The translations under genes were made by a program, and so were the position numbers. Under the pieces are notes generated by a model. It saw only the letters and a list, made by a program, of their open reading frames with translations, did no database searches and was not told where the DNA came from. Below are positions 46,650 to 57,423 of a stretch of DNA of 64,000 bases, in pieces. Each line of letters starts with the position of its first letter. Positions within the stretch are counted from its first letter, which is position 1. Origin of the DNA: Paramacrobiotus metropolitanus (taxonomy: Eukaryota; Tardigrada; Eutardigrada; Parachela; Macrobiotidae); the NCBI RefSeq assembly GCF_019649055.1, contig NW_026570252.1:620001-684000 (forward strand). The letters are read 5' to 3'.

Positions 46650-48060
46650 GCTTAAAAGACTTTACCGGTAAGTTAATTAAAGTTATCAGGTTTCTTAAAG
46701 AACTAATGTTTGGAAGCTAAGTAAGGAGCAATGCTAAAGCTGGGATCCGGTTTATCAGGGGAAGGTTTTCACAGGTGAAGGTACTAAGTTTCGGAAACTT
46801 GGTAAGGACAAACGCGCAAAAGCACAGGTTTAAGGGGCTGCAAAAGCATAAAACCCGCTAGGCGGGTTCTGGCCAATCAAAAATGGTTAGGCTGGTTCTG
46901 GCCAATCACAACGTTTTGGAGGCAGGAGCGTTCCGGAATAACGGTTCTGCTTTAATATATAGGATATAGCATACTGAAAGGCGGAGCCGCAGGAGACGCC
47001 GAGCTGCGGCACGAGCGGAGCTCATGGAGCACTAAGCATGGAAAAATTTCGCGTAACAGTTCCCGCTTTTGAAAAAAAGTTAAAAGGAAAGAAGGAAACA
47101 CAACAAAATACTTCTGTTCTCATTTAATGAAAAATGTTTGATGTGTTCTGTGGTCAAAGCAGTAGTAAAAAGGAACAGCGATAGCAAGTATTTGTTAGTA
47201 ATCTGATTGTTAAACTGGTATACAAGAGGCACCTGCCCCAGCACCAGTGTTGTTAGTATTAAAACTGAGATTTCAAGTACAAGTAAATTGTTATCGTATA
47301 GTCTCTACAGACCAAAAAGAAGAAAGGAGAGCAACTTCTAATAAATTACGGAGCCGCTATGCAGCAGGTGCACGAAATTTAAATGACTGGATAACTGACC
47401 TGGAAATTAAGAAATGGGAAACCAATGAAAAGATTTCTCCGCTTCTAGGGGAAACAAATTTCGGGTTTCAGGTTTAAGGTAATCTCGGCTTTTAGTTAAT
47501 GCGACAGGCAAATTTTTCAGTAGATATTATCGTCATCTGTGGGCTGTGGTATATTGTAGAATTTTGGGCTTCGTCCATAAACCTACGATTTACCTGCAGA
47601 CGGCAGCCATGAATTTCAAATTTTGCACTAGGCAATACGTCATTTGCCCATCGCATTAATTATTCCGCGCAATTTCGTGAGGTCTGCTAATAAAATTATC
47701 CTAATTCAGATCTATATAGCCACGAATGGGATACACCAGAGCCGGCAAACCAGAAATGACTGACCCAAACCAATATTATATTCTGAAAGCCCGTAGTCGA
47801 AAACCCGGCCAGATAGTATTCATTTCTTTCAAAACCTCTCCCGCTTCGAACGCCAAAGCGGAAGATTTTTGACTACCTTCACCAAATGCAACTAAATTAT
47901 TGTAATAATAAGTATTATCGCGGTATTTTTAACCGGGCAACGTTGCCACGTAAACCAACTAAAATATAAATAAAAAATGAAAGTCATTTCTACTAAGCAT
48001 TTAACTATCAGAATGAATTTATTTAGCAGACCGTTATTACGACAAGAACGACAACATAAT
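46650..48060. other. gene-poor stretch inside the 37-50 kb block
   Basis: A direct repeat of GGTTCTGGCCAATCA (46866-46910) and one 76-codon frame (47247-47477, not recognised, no ATG-supported splice model). Nothing else seen. Confidence 0.4.
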
Positions 48061-48109
48061 ATCTAACGTTGTCATCGAGGACATTTTCTGCACGAGTGAC
48101 AGCCGACCA

Positions 48110-48410
48110 AACTACCAGTAGGGTCCAGTGTACGGGGCTCGTTAGGCGAGCGGGTGACCGAGCTACCGGTACTGTTCAGTGCACAGAACCCGTTCGGGGA
48201 ACGAATAGCCGAGCAACCGGTACTGTCCTGGGTAGGGGACCCGCTAGGTGAGCGGGTGACCGAGCTACCGATACTGTCCATTGTGCGGAGCCCGTTAGGC
48301 GAACGAATGACCAACCTACCAATACTGTTCGGTGCACAGAGCCCGTTAGGCGAACGATTGACCAAGCAGCCGGTTTTGTCCAGCCGACTCCAGCGCAAAT
48401 AGCCCGCTAG
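48110..48410 (+). repeat. ~51 bp minisatellite, left part
   Basis: About six imperfect units containing GTGACCGAGCTACCGGTACT, a GTCCAGTGTACGG-like stretch and CCCGTTAGGCGAGCG. The same unit reappears at 48830-49010 inside the inverted-repeat element at 48417-49106. Confidence 0.85.
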
Positions 48411-48416
48411 GCAAGC

Positions 48417-49106
48417 GAAACAGCCTAGGCTTCGCCTCCGCGTTTCTTGTGGTCAACGGCCACTTTATTTAACTCTCAATGAATATTTATTAAAACAACA
48501 CATTTCATCGAAGCATAATGGGTGCATGGAATTTGCGCAAAAAACGGTCGAAGCATAATCGGTGCATCGCATTTGCGCAAAAAACGGATTTTATATAAAA
48601 ACACGGATTTCATTTTTTTACGAGTATGATTTTTTTAATCAGTTCATGATTCTTTCAAATCACCATGAATTGTCACAACTGAATTCATGATTCTGTGACC
48701 TTTAACTTGATTAATCTGGGTAGTGGAAGCTCGGTCACTGGTTTAAGTGACGAGCTCGAGTTCAAGTCACTGTTCAAGTGGAAGCTCGGTCACTGGTTCG
48801 AGAAAGACGAACATTGGATCATTGGATTCCTAGCCGGTGACCGAGCTAGCGGGTGCACAGAGCCCGTTAGGAGAGCGATTGATTGAGCTACCGGAACTGT
48901 CCAGTGTACCGGACCCGTTAGGTGAGCGGGTGACTGTCCAGTGTACCGTACCCGTTAGCTGGCGAGTGACCGAGCTACCGGTACTGTCCAGTGTACCGGA
49001 CCCCATTATGCTTCGACGAAATATGTTATTTTAATAAATATTCACTGAGAACTAAATAAAGTGGCCGTTGACCACAAGAAACGCGGAGGCGAAGCCGAGG
49101 CTGTTT
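48417..49106. mobile_element. 690 bp inverted-repeat element enclosing a minisatellite
   Basis: Arms of about 105 bp: the left begins GAAACAGCCTAGGCTTCGCC and includes TTGTGGTCAACGGCCACTTT. The right (49001-49106) is the reverse complement, ending GGCGAAGCCGAGGCTGTTTC. Between the arms lie a 36-40 bp tandem duplication (48521-48595), GAAGCTCGGTCACTGGTT repeats (48725-48805) and ~51 bp units at 48830-49010. Confidence 0.82.
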
Positions 49107-49449
49107 CTTGTAAATAATACTGTCGTATTCGCTAATACGATTTATTTATTTAGACTTTCAGCGCGCTACTCAACTGAGCAATTAATATTACAGAAGACAA
49201 CATCTATAGTGTTGCTGTGGCATACTCTACACATACCATAGGATGGAGTTACGCCACAAAGGGGGCATTTAAATATGCAACAGAGAAACTAGAAATCTGA
49301 ATACCGAACAAACCAGGATCACTCCAGCTTGCTATCGAATACATAGTCATTACCGAGTCAAAGTCTAGCCGGGAATTAGGAAGCAGTAAAGGTACTAAAA
49401 AACACCTGAACCCCGTATGTACACTGTGTGACAATGAGTGGGTACAGCG
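49107..49449. other. no gene before the reverse minisatellite
   Basis: Short single-copy-looking stretch; nothing recognised. Confidence 0.4.
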
Positions 49450-50365
49450 GGCCCTTTAAACGAACGGACGGGATACTTAAAGGTCGCTTACGGAACACAA
49501 GTGGCATGCGTACGCTTACAGTGGGATACGGAGCGGGTACAGCGGGTCTCTAAAGTGAACGGTAGGGATACATAAAGGTCGCTTACGGGATACAGGTGGC
49601 ATACGTACGCATACTGTGGGATACGGAGCGGGTACAGCGGGTCTCTAAAGTGAACGGTAGGAATACAGAAATGTCGCTTACGGGATACAGGTGGCATACA
49701 TACGCATACTGTGAACAGCGGGTAGTGAATACAAAAATGTCGCTTACGGGATACAGGTGGCATACGTACGCATACTGTGGGATACGAAGCGGGTACAGCG
49801 GGTCTCTAAAGTGAACGGTAGGGATACAAAAATGTCGCTTACGGGATACAGGTGGCATACGTACGCATACTGTGGGATACGAAGCGGGTACAGCGGGTCT
49901 ACTAACGGTAAACTGTGATACGGTACAGTAATACATGTCGCTTACGGGATACAAGTGGCATACATACGCATACTGTGGGATACGGAGCGGGTACAGCGGG
50001 GTCTCTAAAGTGAACGGTAGGGATACAAAATGTCGCTTACGGGATACAGGTGGCATACATACGCATACTGTGGGATACGGAGCGGGTACAGCGGGTCTCT
50101 AAAGTGAACGGTAGGGATACAAAAATGTCGCTTACGGGATACAAGTGGCATACATACGCATACTGTGGGATACGAAGCGGGTACAGCGGGTCTCTAAAGT
50201 GAACGGTAGGGATATAAAAATGTCGCTTACGGGATACAAGTGGCATACATACGCATACTGTGGGATACGGAGCGGGTACAGCGGGGTCTCTAAAGTGAAC
50301 GGTAGGGATACATAAAGTTCGCTTACGGGATACAGGTGGCATACGTACGCATACTGTGGGATACT
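49450..50365 (-). repeat. 95-96 bp minisatellite, about 9-10 copies (reverse orientation)
   Basis: Reverse complement of the 37363-38045 unit: CGCTTACGGGATACAGGTGG, GTACGCATACTGTGGGATAC, GGGTACAGCGGGTCTCTAAA. Units are 95 or 96 bp depending on a GGG or GGGG run. Homology with the left array continues beyond the repeats: AGTACACGGCAAATTTTTCA at about 37315 matches the complement of 50380-50410. Confidence 0.95.
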
Positions 50366-50714
50366 TTGGATACATCCGTTAGAAAGTGTGCTGAAAAATT
50401 TATCGTGTACTATCCTGTCCATATCTATACCTGGAGGTGCAGCTGGATAACTACTCAACCAGTGAATTATTTCAACTGGAGCAGATTATCTGCGTGCCCA
50501 CACGGGAACAGATGACACCAGCTGTCGTCAAGCGGGAAGATTTAATCCTGCAAGCATAGCATCTTCCAGAGCAGTTAAATTCGCTATATACAAGTATATG
50601 TACGCATATGTACACTATACAATGCACTATGCAGTGTAAATCTACTGTGTCTGTAAAAGAAGCCTGGCGACAAATCATCGATAAACCTTTTCTCCTACTC
50701 TCTAGTTCCCATAG

Positions 50715-50990
50715 CGGGTTTTGAAGCGTTCTCAACGGGGGCGGGAAACGGGTGCAGCGTCCGATAGGCATTTTGAAAAACATTCAAGGGTAAGCTGGTG
50801 CACAGTGGGGAATAGGTTGACATGAGACATATGAGACATATGAGACGCTTCGTTCAGCTTGCTGTAAACAGCGGGCGTTTCGCCGGATCGCGACGCTGAT
50901 AGGCAATCATGTACGTCAGCGCATCCACGTAAAACGTGTTCAGATGTCCGTGAAACGGTTTATTAGATGTTTGGTTGTGCACACTCAACT
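50715..50990 (-). pseudogene. nuclear-receptor LBD fragment (last exon only)
   Basis: Matches the final exon of copies A and B on the minus strand (GGGGCGGGAAACGGGTGCAGCG; GCAATCATGTACGTCAGCGC; ACGGTTTATTAGATG), with indels and a three-fold GAGACATAT stutter at 50822-50846. No other exons nearby. Confidence 0.75.
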
Positions 50991-52377
50991 CACCGGGAGA
51001 TATCAGCATACCTGGGTCGCTGATTTATTTGTACTAATTGTGATGATTACGAACTGAGAATGAGATCCCAAGAATTTTATTCTCATTCAGTATAACAATG
51101 TGCAACGTAAGAAAAAAGCTGGAAACCAACCAAATCTTTGCTAATTTGATTAATCAACAAGCAGTGTCAAATAGCAAGACATTCTGTGTGTTATTGATTG
51201 CCAACACCGTAATCGAAGAGAGCCGCCTTGTACGCACAATATTCTATATATGGATGCATATTTAATCTGCCGCAGGTAGATTAATCTTCTAAGAGGATTC
51301 CCCATCATTCGCCTAACTACAGTGTAACCGACGCATTCTCCGAACAATTTAGCGTAAAATTCATTCTGCAGTATTCACGCCTGTCGACGTCGCAATGTTA
51401 TTTACCAAGCTGTTGCGGTTTGCATTTGCGGTGCACATCTACCACGCCATGAATAACTGTGTATGCTGAAGGATTCGGCTAGGCTTTTTTAAAAAAAGTT
51501 TGCGGTAACTGCCACCAACCAAGGGCGGAAGGCCGCCTTTTGTGCGACGGTCCCGCAAGAAGAAGTGTCACATCTCCTTTCGGGACCATCGCACAAAAGG
51601 TGGGTATAATGGAGCGAACTGACGATGATGGCAATCCTGGTGATCCCAATAATTGCCATCATCGTCACTGTTCGCTGGTGATGGATCTGCGGCCGGCAGC
51701 AAGGTAAATGATTTACTGTTTTCTCAGCACCCCGATCACCGTGAAAGACATTTTAAACGCGTCCTTTCCGAAGCTATTTTTGGCCTACAGTCCTTTCAAC
51801 GCAGCGCACGGTTCAATTAAAAGATTATCTTCCTGGCTTGCTCCAGCCATCGACTATAAGTTCACATATTAAGCGTAAGATTTGCTGTAGTCCACAGTAC
51901 CGGCATCCTGCAGTGTCACAATTACGACGAACGTCACCATTAGGCGTAATACTAGTATTTCCTGGGAGAGATTACGCTCGCGTGGGAGCTAACGGATCTT
52001 CAGGTGAGAGTCGCACACTACGAGTTCCGGTGTGTCAACACACAAAATTGCTTTCTTACGTAACAAAAGACACATGTAATGAAAGATTGGGAACATACTA
52101 CAGTATAGATCATGGGGACAAGGAAAAGATTTTACTCACATGATGTTCTTGTTGGCACATCAAAACAACTGCTGTCTTTACTATCATGGTGACAATCCCG
52201 TTTGTACTGATTTTTGGGGTGTTGGAATTATTTATGCATGTGAATTTTTGACCTTGATAATTATTATAGTTATAATTTTATAACCAAAGAATTGCAGGGT
52301 AGCGGCACATTTTTCATTGCGCTGGAGCGATAAAAAATGTAAAGATATTTTTATACTGCTACAGTGCTAAAGACGTA
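50991..52377. other. gene-poor stretch with two strong hairpins
   Basis: Apart from the hairpins at 51536-51674, no gene or element is recognised. The 101-codon frame at 51838-52143 has no supporting signal. Confidence 0.4.
51536..51674. repeat. two consecutive hairpins
   Basis: Hairpin 1: CCTTTTGTGCGACGGTCCCG (51536-51555) against its complement at 51581-51600, one mismatch. Hairpin 2: TGACGATGATGGCAAT (ending 51635) against 51651-51674, with GCGAAC extending the stem past a 2-base bulge. Both are GC-richer than the surroundings. Confidence 0.75.
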
Positions 52378-52620
52378 TGTAACCGTCCAAAACGTCCGGA
52401 CGTCTGAGACGCCCGGCGGACGTTTTGGCGGTTACACCGTCTAAACCGTCCGTGGGCCGCCAAAACGTCCGCCGTAAATTTTGCCCACCCAGTTTTGTTT
52501 TCTTTTTCGATCTTGAACAAGACCGTGAGTGTAAAGGCCCCCGGACGGTTTGGTCAGTTTAACGACCAAAGCGTCCGCCGGACGTCTTGGTCGTCCGGAC
52601 GTTTTGGTCGGTTACACTTG
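52378..52620. mobile_element. GC-rich inverted-repeat element, ~240 bp
   Basis: Ends GTAACCGTCCAAAACGTCCG and the complement of GTAACCGACCAAAACGTCCG. Inside are repeated CGTCCGGACG and GGCGGACGTTTTGGCGGTTA modules in both orientations. Target duplication not clear. Confidence 0.7.
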
Positions 52621-52865
52621 TGTGCTTAAACAATATTTTGCGCACTTTATGGCATTTTACACAAAAAAATTATGTACACGCTGGCGTGACACCTGTTCCC
52701 GCACGTAAGGTGTGACGTAACACTACATTGCGCTAAGAACCGTTCAAAGATCTGAAAAAATTTTGCAGTCTGCCAACGTACGGCTTATCTGACGCCGTTC
52801 GTTTCTGTGTACGGAGCCTCCTACTTTGTGCAATCTGGAATAACCTTTCATCGTTAATATATGTT

Positions 52866-53512
52866 AACGGCACACCGACAACTCGCTGACGGTCATCTTG
52901 CTGACCGACAACTTGTTGACGACTATTTGCTGACCGAAAAAATGGTGACCCGACAGTTTGTTGAAACAACAAATCGCTGAACGACATTTTGCTGAACGAC
53001 AGTTTGCTGACACCGACGATTTGTTGACTGACAGAATGTTTACTCGACAACTTGCTTACTTACTAAATTGTTGACCGCCATTTTACTGACCGACGTTTTA
53101 TGGAAATACCGACAACTCGCTGACCACAAATCTAGTCTGTTACCCATTAGATACTTGTAAAACTCAATTTGGGTGATCGGGTACCACAACCACTTCTGCT
53201 GCTATCAACAGCTGCCGGCTTATGCAGCAATCTGACAATTCCAGTCGTCCATTTCTCTTTTTTTCTGCTGGAGCGCGTACGAGTGAATTTCATAAAAAAT
53301 CTAAGAAACAGAAGAAAACTATATAACCTAAGAAACCTGAGAAACCTAGGAAACCTGAGAAACTTAAGAAACCTAAGAAACCTAAGAAACCTAAGAAACT
53401 TAAGAAACCTAAGAAACTTAAGAAACCTAAGAAACCTAAGAAACCTAAGAAACCTAAGAAACCTAAGAAACCTAAGAAACCTAAGAAACCTAAGAAACCT
53501 AAGGAATTGGTG
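52866..53512. mobile_element. Foldback-like element, copy 2 (right arm missing)
   Basis: 52866-53145 is a run of ~20-25 bp subrepeats (TTGCTGACCGACAACTTGTT and variants). 53310-53512 is an almost clean array of about 20 CTAAGAAAC units. No inverted right arm follows, so the copy is 3' truncated relative to 16858-17200 and 55475-55920. Confidence 0.75.
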
Positions 53513-53859
53513 TAATTATTAAAACATTTTTAACAGTTATTAATAAATAGTTAATATTGACTGAGACAATAACATACTCGTGAACTTAATAACATACACG
53601 TGAACATACACGTGAACGTGTTGGTTCTTACGCCAGTGAGTGTGAAAAAATGTTCACGGCAGACAACTGGCCCCCTAACATCAGGGTGCGTGAATGGCAG
53701 TTCACCCCTAAGGAGCAGTAGCTGCCGCTGTCTCGTATGCATCATCAAAACTTATGTTTTCTGGTACAGTACTTAGCTTGTACTTTCACGTGATACTTAT
53801 TAAAGGTCCACCTGTGAACTTAATACGGCATAATAGATGGCAAAAACTTACTTATAACA

Positions 53860-54250
53860 CAAAAAAACACTGCTGCGGCCTGGGAGCCGGGAGTAAAAGC
53901 TGCGCCGCAGTAAAAACAGCCACAAGGAGAAAAGCTGTACATATTTATGGCAAATAACAGCAGTATATAATAAGCACGCAGACCGGGTAGTGTGCTAACG
54001 TACACGGCTACAAGCAGCGTCTATTACAGATGCACTCAATTTACGTGTGAATACCCGGCAAATTCATCGCTGGCTCCGGGTACGGTCACGATTGCTTGTC
54101 ATAACGCACCGGAAACATTTTGGGAAAAGGTTCTTGTGCAATCAACGGCTGGCTGACTGGTCGCAGATAGGTATTAATCCTTATTACGGTTCTAAGGCTT
54201 ATTACCCTCTTGCATCCAGTCTATCCAACGGTGGAGAACCAGAAAACAAG
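53860..54250 (+). pseudogene. broken copy of the 23.34-23.8 kb module
   Basis: Aligned with 23370-23770: shared GGAGAAAAGCT, GGCAAATAACAG, CACGCAGACCGGGTAGTG, GTACACGGCTACAAGCAGCG and ACATTTTGGGAAA. The ATG of the 84-codon frame is replaced and the frame is stopped. Like the first copy, it lies about 0.4-1 kb upstream of a secreted Ig gene. Confidence 0.65.
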
Positions 54251-55051
54251 TCGCCGAATTACGGAGAATCAGCTTCGAATGGGAACCAGCCTGGTAAAAC
54301 TCTTCACACAAAGGTTTCGGCGCCGTGTGAACCTTTGTGTGAAGATTTAACTATGCCGTCGATAGTAACTCGTCGAACAGACACTATGTCGAACCGTCAC
54401 GACGTCCAGCTAGTGTTTAGGTAAACCGTCTTAGTTTCTTAAGTTTCTTATGTTTTCTTTATTTTCTTATAATTTTTTATGTTTTCTTGTGTTTTCGGTT
54501 CCGCATTTTTATTATTTTCACAAAACGCGGCAACACCACAGTTTAAAGTAGCGAATCAAACAACATAACATAAACCTAACAAAAATACAGAATAATTATG
54601 TTTTTTATTTTTTGTTTTATGAATCGTCGCCATTGTGTCGATCGACAGCGTGATATTAGTAGACGAACTGTCGGTGAGCGCAATTGTGCACCGATCGCGT
54701 GTTTCCAGTACCACAGGGAGGTGGTTTTGGATTTGTGGAACATATTTTACAGTGATTTACACGAGCGCTTTGTGGCGAGAGACAGTTTGTGCAAAATTCG
54801 CTGCGCTCGGTTCCATTGAGGCGACACGGCTCAGCCAAGTACCATCTGTCCACTACATTTTATTACTAGCCTTGCCACACAAATCCAAAAAACGGCGAAA
54901 CCACAATCCAACGAGTGTACGGTCAGTCCTGCCAGAGTGAATTTTCAGACAGTGTAGTAAAATCTTATAATGAAAATAATTTTATTGGAAATTTGATTAT
55001 AACGACAGAATTGTAGAATCGACTCATTTTAAAGTTCCTATTCAATCCTTG
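54251..55051. other. upstream flank of Ig gene copy 2
   Basis: A 16-bp-arm hairpin with CTTCACACAAAGGTT arms lies at 54300-54346. 54700-55051 matches 61590-62400, the upstream flank of Ig copy 3, marking the left part of the segmental duplication. Promoter elements are not obvious. Confidence 0.5.
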
Positions 55052-57423
55052 ATGATGTATCGTCTTGTGGTGGCTATTGGCGTAGTTGTGCTGCAGTTGG
55101 CATCATGTTGCCCAGTTCAAGAAGGACTTAGTATCGACAGAAGTAAGTTCCCCGCAGTTATCATCCAGGGTTTGTGGAATAAATTGTGTAATCTTCTGTG
55201 CCGTGCAAAAGATGCACCTGGGACTGGGCACCTGTTAACAGGGACGGGGGTGAACCCCGGGCCTGGCCCGTGTCAAGCACCCCACTCCGCAGTCGAGTGC
55301 AGGCGACAACCTTCAAGCCACAACATCGTTTTCTTGACAGCGCTGCTGTGATTTTGTTATCCTTTGACAATAAATCCTCGTTTAACTTTCAAGTAAAGGC
55401 TTTTTGCACAGAATGGGCAGTCATGGACTTTTGCCTAACATCGGTTGATTTTTCTACGTTCATAGGCAGAAGGAGGCATTCCGACAGTTTGCTGACCAGC
55501 CTCCTGCGACAAAACGCTGACCCGAGGGTTTGCTGAAAGCCTGAAACGACAAATTGCTGAACGACCGTTTGCCGAACACGGGAAATTTGCTGACGACATT
55601 TTGTTGACTTGAAAAACCCGAAACACCTAAGAAATCAAAGAAACCTAAGAATCTTAAGAAACCTAAGAATAACCTAAGAAATCAAAGAAACTTAAGAATC
55701 TTAAGAAACCTAAGAATCTTAAGAAATCTGATAATCTTAAGAAACCTAAGAACCCTAAGATACCTACGAAAAAGCACTAATAACTTGAGTAATTTCAAAA
55801 ACCAACGAATCGAAGCGAGCAGCAAGTTGTCGGTCAACAAAAATGTTTCGGCAAAACGTCGTTCAGCAATTTAGCAGGAAAGCGAATTGTGGGGCAAAAG
55901 CTTGTCGGTCAGTGAAACCGTGAAACGATGTGTTACTCAGAAGGACTTTTATTTCGGCGTTCTCACAGATGATGCAAATCATAACAACCCTATCCATCCG
56001 GTATCAGTCTCGCAGTGCCATATAAAGGCAATTGTAAACCGGAAACTAAGATCTGTTATACGACAAGGAAAATTCAACAAAAATCTTATGAACGTGGCAC
56101 GCGAACTAGACTATTAAATCAAACCAGCCTATCAGCATTTGTAATTCCATGCTAAGGATGGAAAGTGCTCGTACCTGGGGAAATCGTCAAAACATGAGGA
56201 TCGTTAACATGTGCAAATTTTTCCATACGAATGACAATATTTATTTGCTGTTCTGGTAGTGAATCAGATACTGAATCATGCCAAGCAGCGCAGTGGCAAC
56301 GGCACTGTCCATCTGCTTGGGCACGGTCGCGGCCCGGGAACCTCAGATTCCCCGTAGCGGAATGGCCGCCCAACACGGAAGTCATCCGAGCGCCGGAGGG
56401 CGGCACACTGCTCATTCCCTGCAACAACAGCCACAACGCCAACAAAGCACAGGTCTGAGTGAAGCATGTGTAACTGGTATCGAGTATCGACCGCTGTGTT
56501 TGGTTCGTGATCTTGATTTCTCATTAAGCAGTAATTTCGCTGTAATTAATAATTGCGCAATAATTTGGTCTGTCCGTATTGCATTGACTTCACGCAGCGA
56601 AAACATTTCCAAATCAATGCTAGTAATTAACTGGCGCAGTGTGAGCCAGCGGGTGAGCACAGTTTCGGTTTGTATTTCTTAAGTTGAATTCGCCGTTTGT
56701 GTTTTTGATCAGGCTGACTTTTGAACAATTGTCGGCGTTGCACAGGTGTCGCACGTCGCGATTCCGCCGGCATTCACGTACAACGGATGGCAGTTGCCGG
56801 TCCCCACGGTGGAAACATCCAGAAAATATCCGTTTCAAGAAGTGAATTATTGCTGCAATTGCACACTGAAATTTAATCACGGGAATTATATTCTGAACAG
56901 TAGCTGGTACGTGCCCGAGTATGATCCAAGCAGCGGTGCGTTCTCCATCCTGTTAGCCGACTTCACGTACGCCCACACCGGCCTGTACGAGTGCCTGCAC
57001 TCCAACGGCAGCCAGCGGGTGGTGACGCAGCGATACTGGGTCAGCGCCACCCTCTTCCGACACAACGTCTTCAATCCGCCGATGCAGAACCTCACCGTCC
57101 GCCACGGCGACAAAGCGGAGATGGTCTGCCCGGTGCGATTCACCTTCTTGCCGGGATACCTCGCCACGCGCTTCCTGTGGCGCAAGGGAGAGGACCTTTT
57201 GATGGCGGATTCTATCCCGGGGGTCAAGGATAAAGCCCGCTCGCCTTTTGGTTTCGAGGCTCTCTTCTTGTTCGGCAAGGGAGAAGAACCCTGCATGTGC
57301 AACGCGACGATGTTGATCCACAGCGTGAAATGGACCGACGCCGGTTGGTACGAATGCTGGTTCCGTATCGACGATCGTCTCGATGAGTGGATCGTGCAGG
57401 AAGCCTACCTGAACGTTATTTAA
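55052..57423 (+). CDS. secreted two-Ig-domain protein, copy 2
   Basis: Exons 55052-55142 (MMYRLVVAIGVVVLQLASCC, a clear signal peptide), 56260-56452 and 56746-57423 (TAA); phases 1 and 0. Domain 1: GGTLLIPCNN, NGWQLPVP, then AHTGLYECLHSN. Domain 2: DKAEMVCPVRF, RFLWRKGE, DAGWYECWFR, ending EWIVQEAYLNVI. The Cys-Trp-TyrXCys pattern identifies Ig folds. There is no transmembrane anchor, so it is likely secreted. Exon 2 is one base short: near 56341 it reads ACCTC where copy 3 reads ACCCTC. The exon is 193 bases here but 194 in copy 3, and only 194 fits the phases. Intron 1 is ~440 bp longer than in copy 3 because of a Foldback-like element. Function is unknown; adhesion or pathogen recognition is only a guess from the fold. 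Confidence 0.82.
55475..55920. mobile_element. Foldback-like element, copy 3 (in intron 1 of Ig copy 2)
   Basis: Left arm of subrepeats (55475-55610: GACAAATTGCTGAACGACCG), core of CTAAGAAAC and variants (55612-55775), inverted right arm (55815-55920: AAGTTGTCGGTCAACAAAAA). The paralogous intron at 62492-63165 lacks it and is shorter by about this length, so it provides a near-empty site between TTTTTCTACGTTCATA and TTTATTTCGGCG. Confidence 0.82.

Noticed and set aside
37295-50440. Maverick/Polinton or giant-virus-like element
   Set aside because: No DNA polymerase B, integrase, packaging ATPase or capsid-like frames are visible between the inverted arrays; only an RT, a piggyBac and small elements.
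49488-50458. Several minus-strand frames of 90-157 codons
   Set aside because: Same minisatellite unit in reverse orientation; not genes.
53310-53512. CTAAGAAAC array as interstitial telomere repeat
   Set aside because: It does not match a known animal telomere motif and is linked to Foldback-like arms in all three copies.
53310-53520. Open frame translating to a long NLR-repeat peptide that looks like a leucine-rich repeat protein
   Set aside because: It is simply the CTAAGAAAC 9-mer read in one frame; no start, splice or domain boundary supports a protein.
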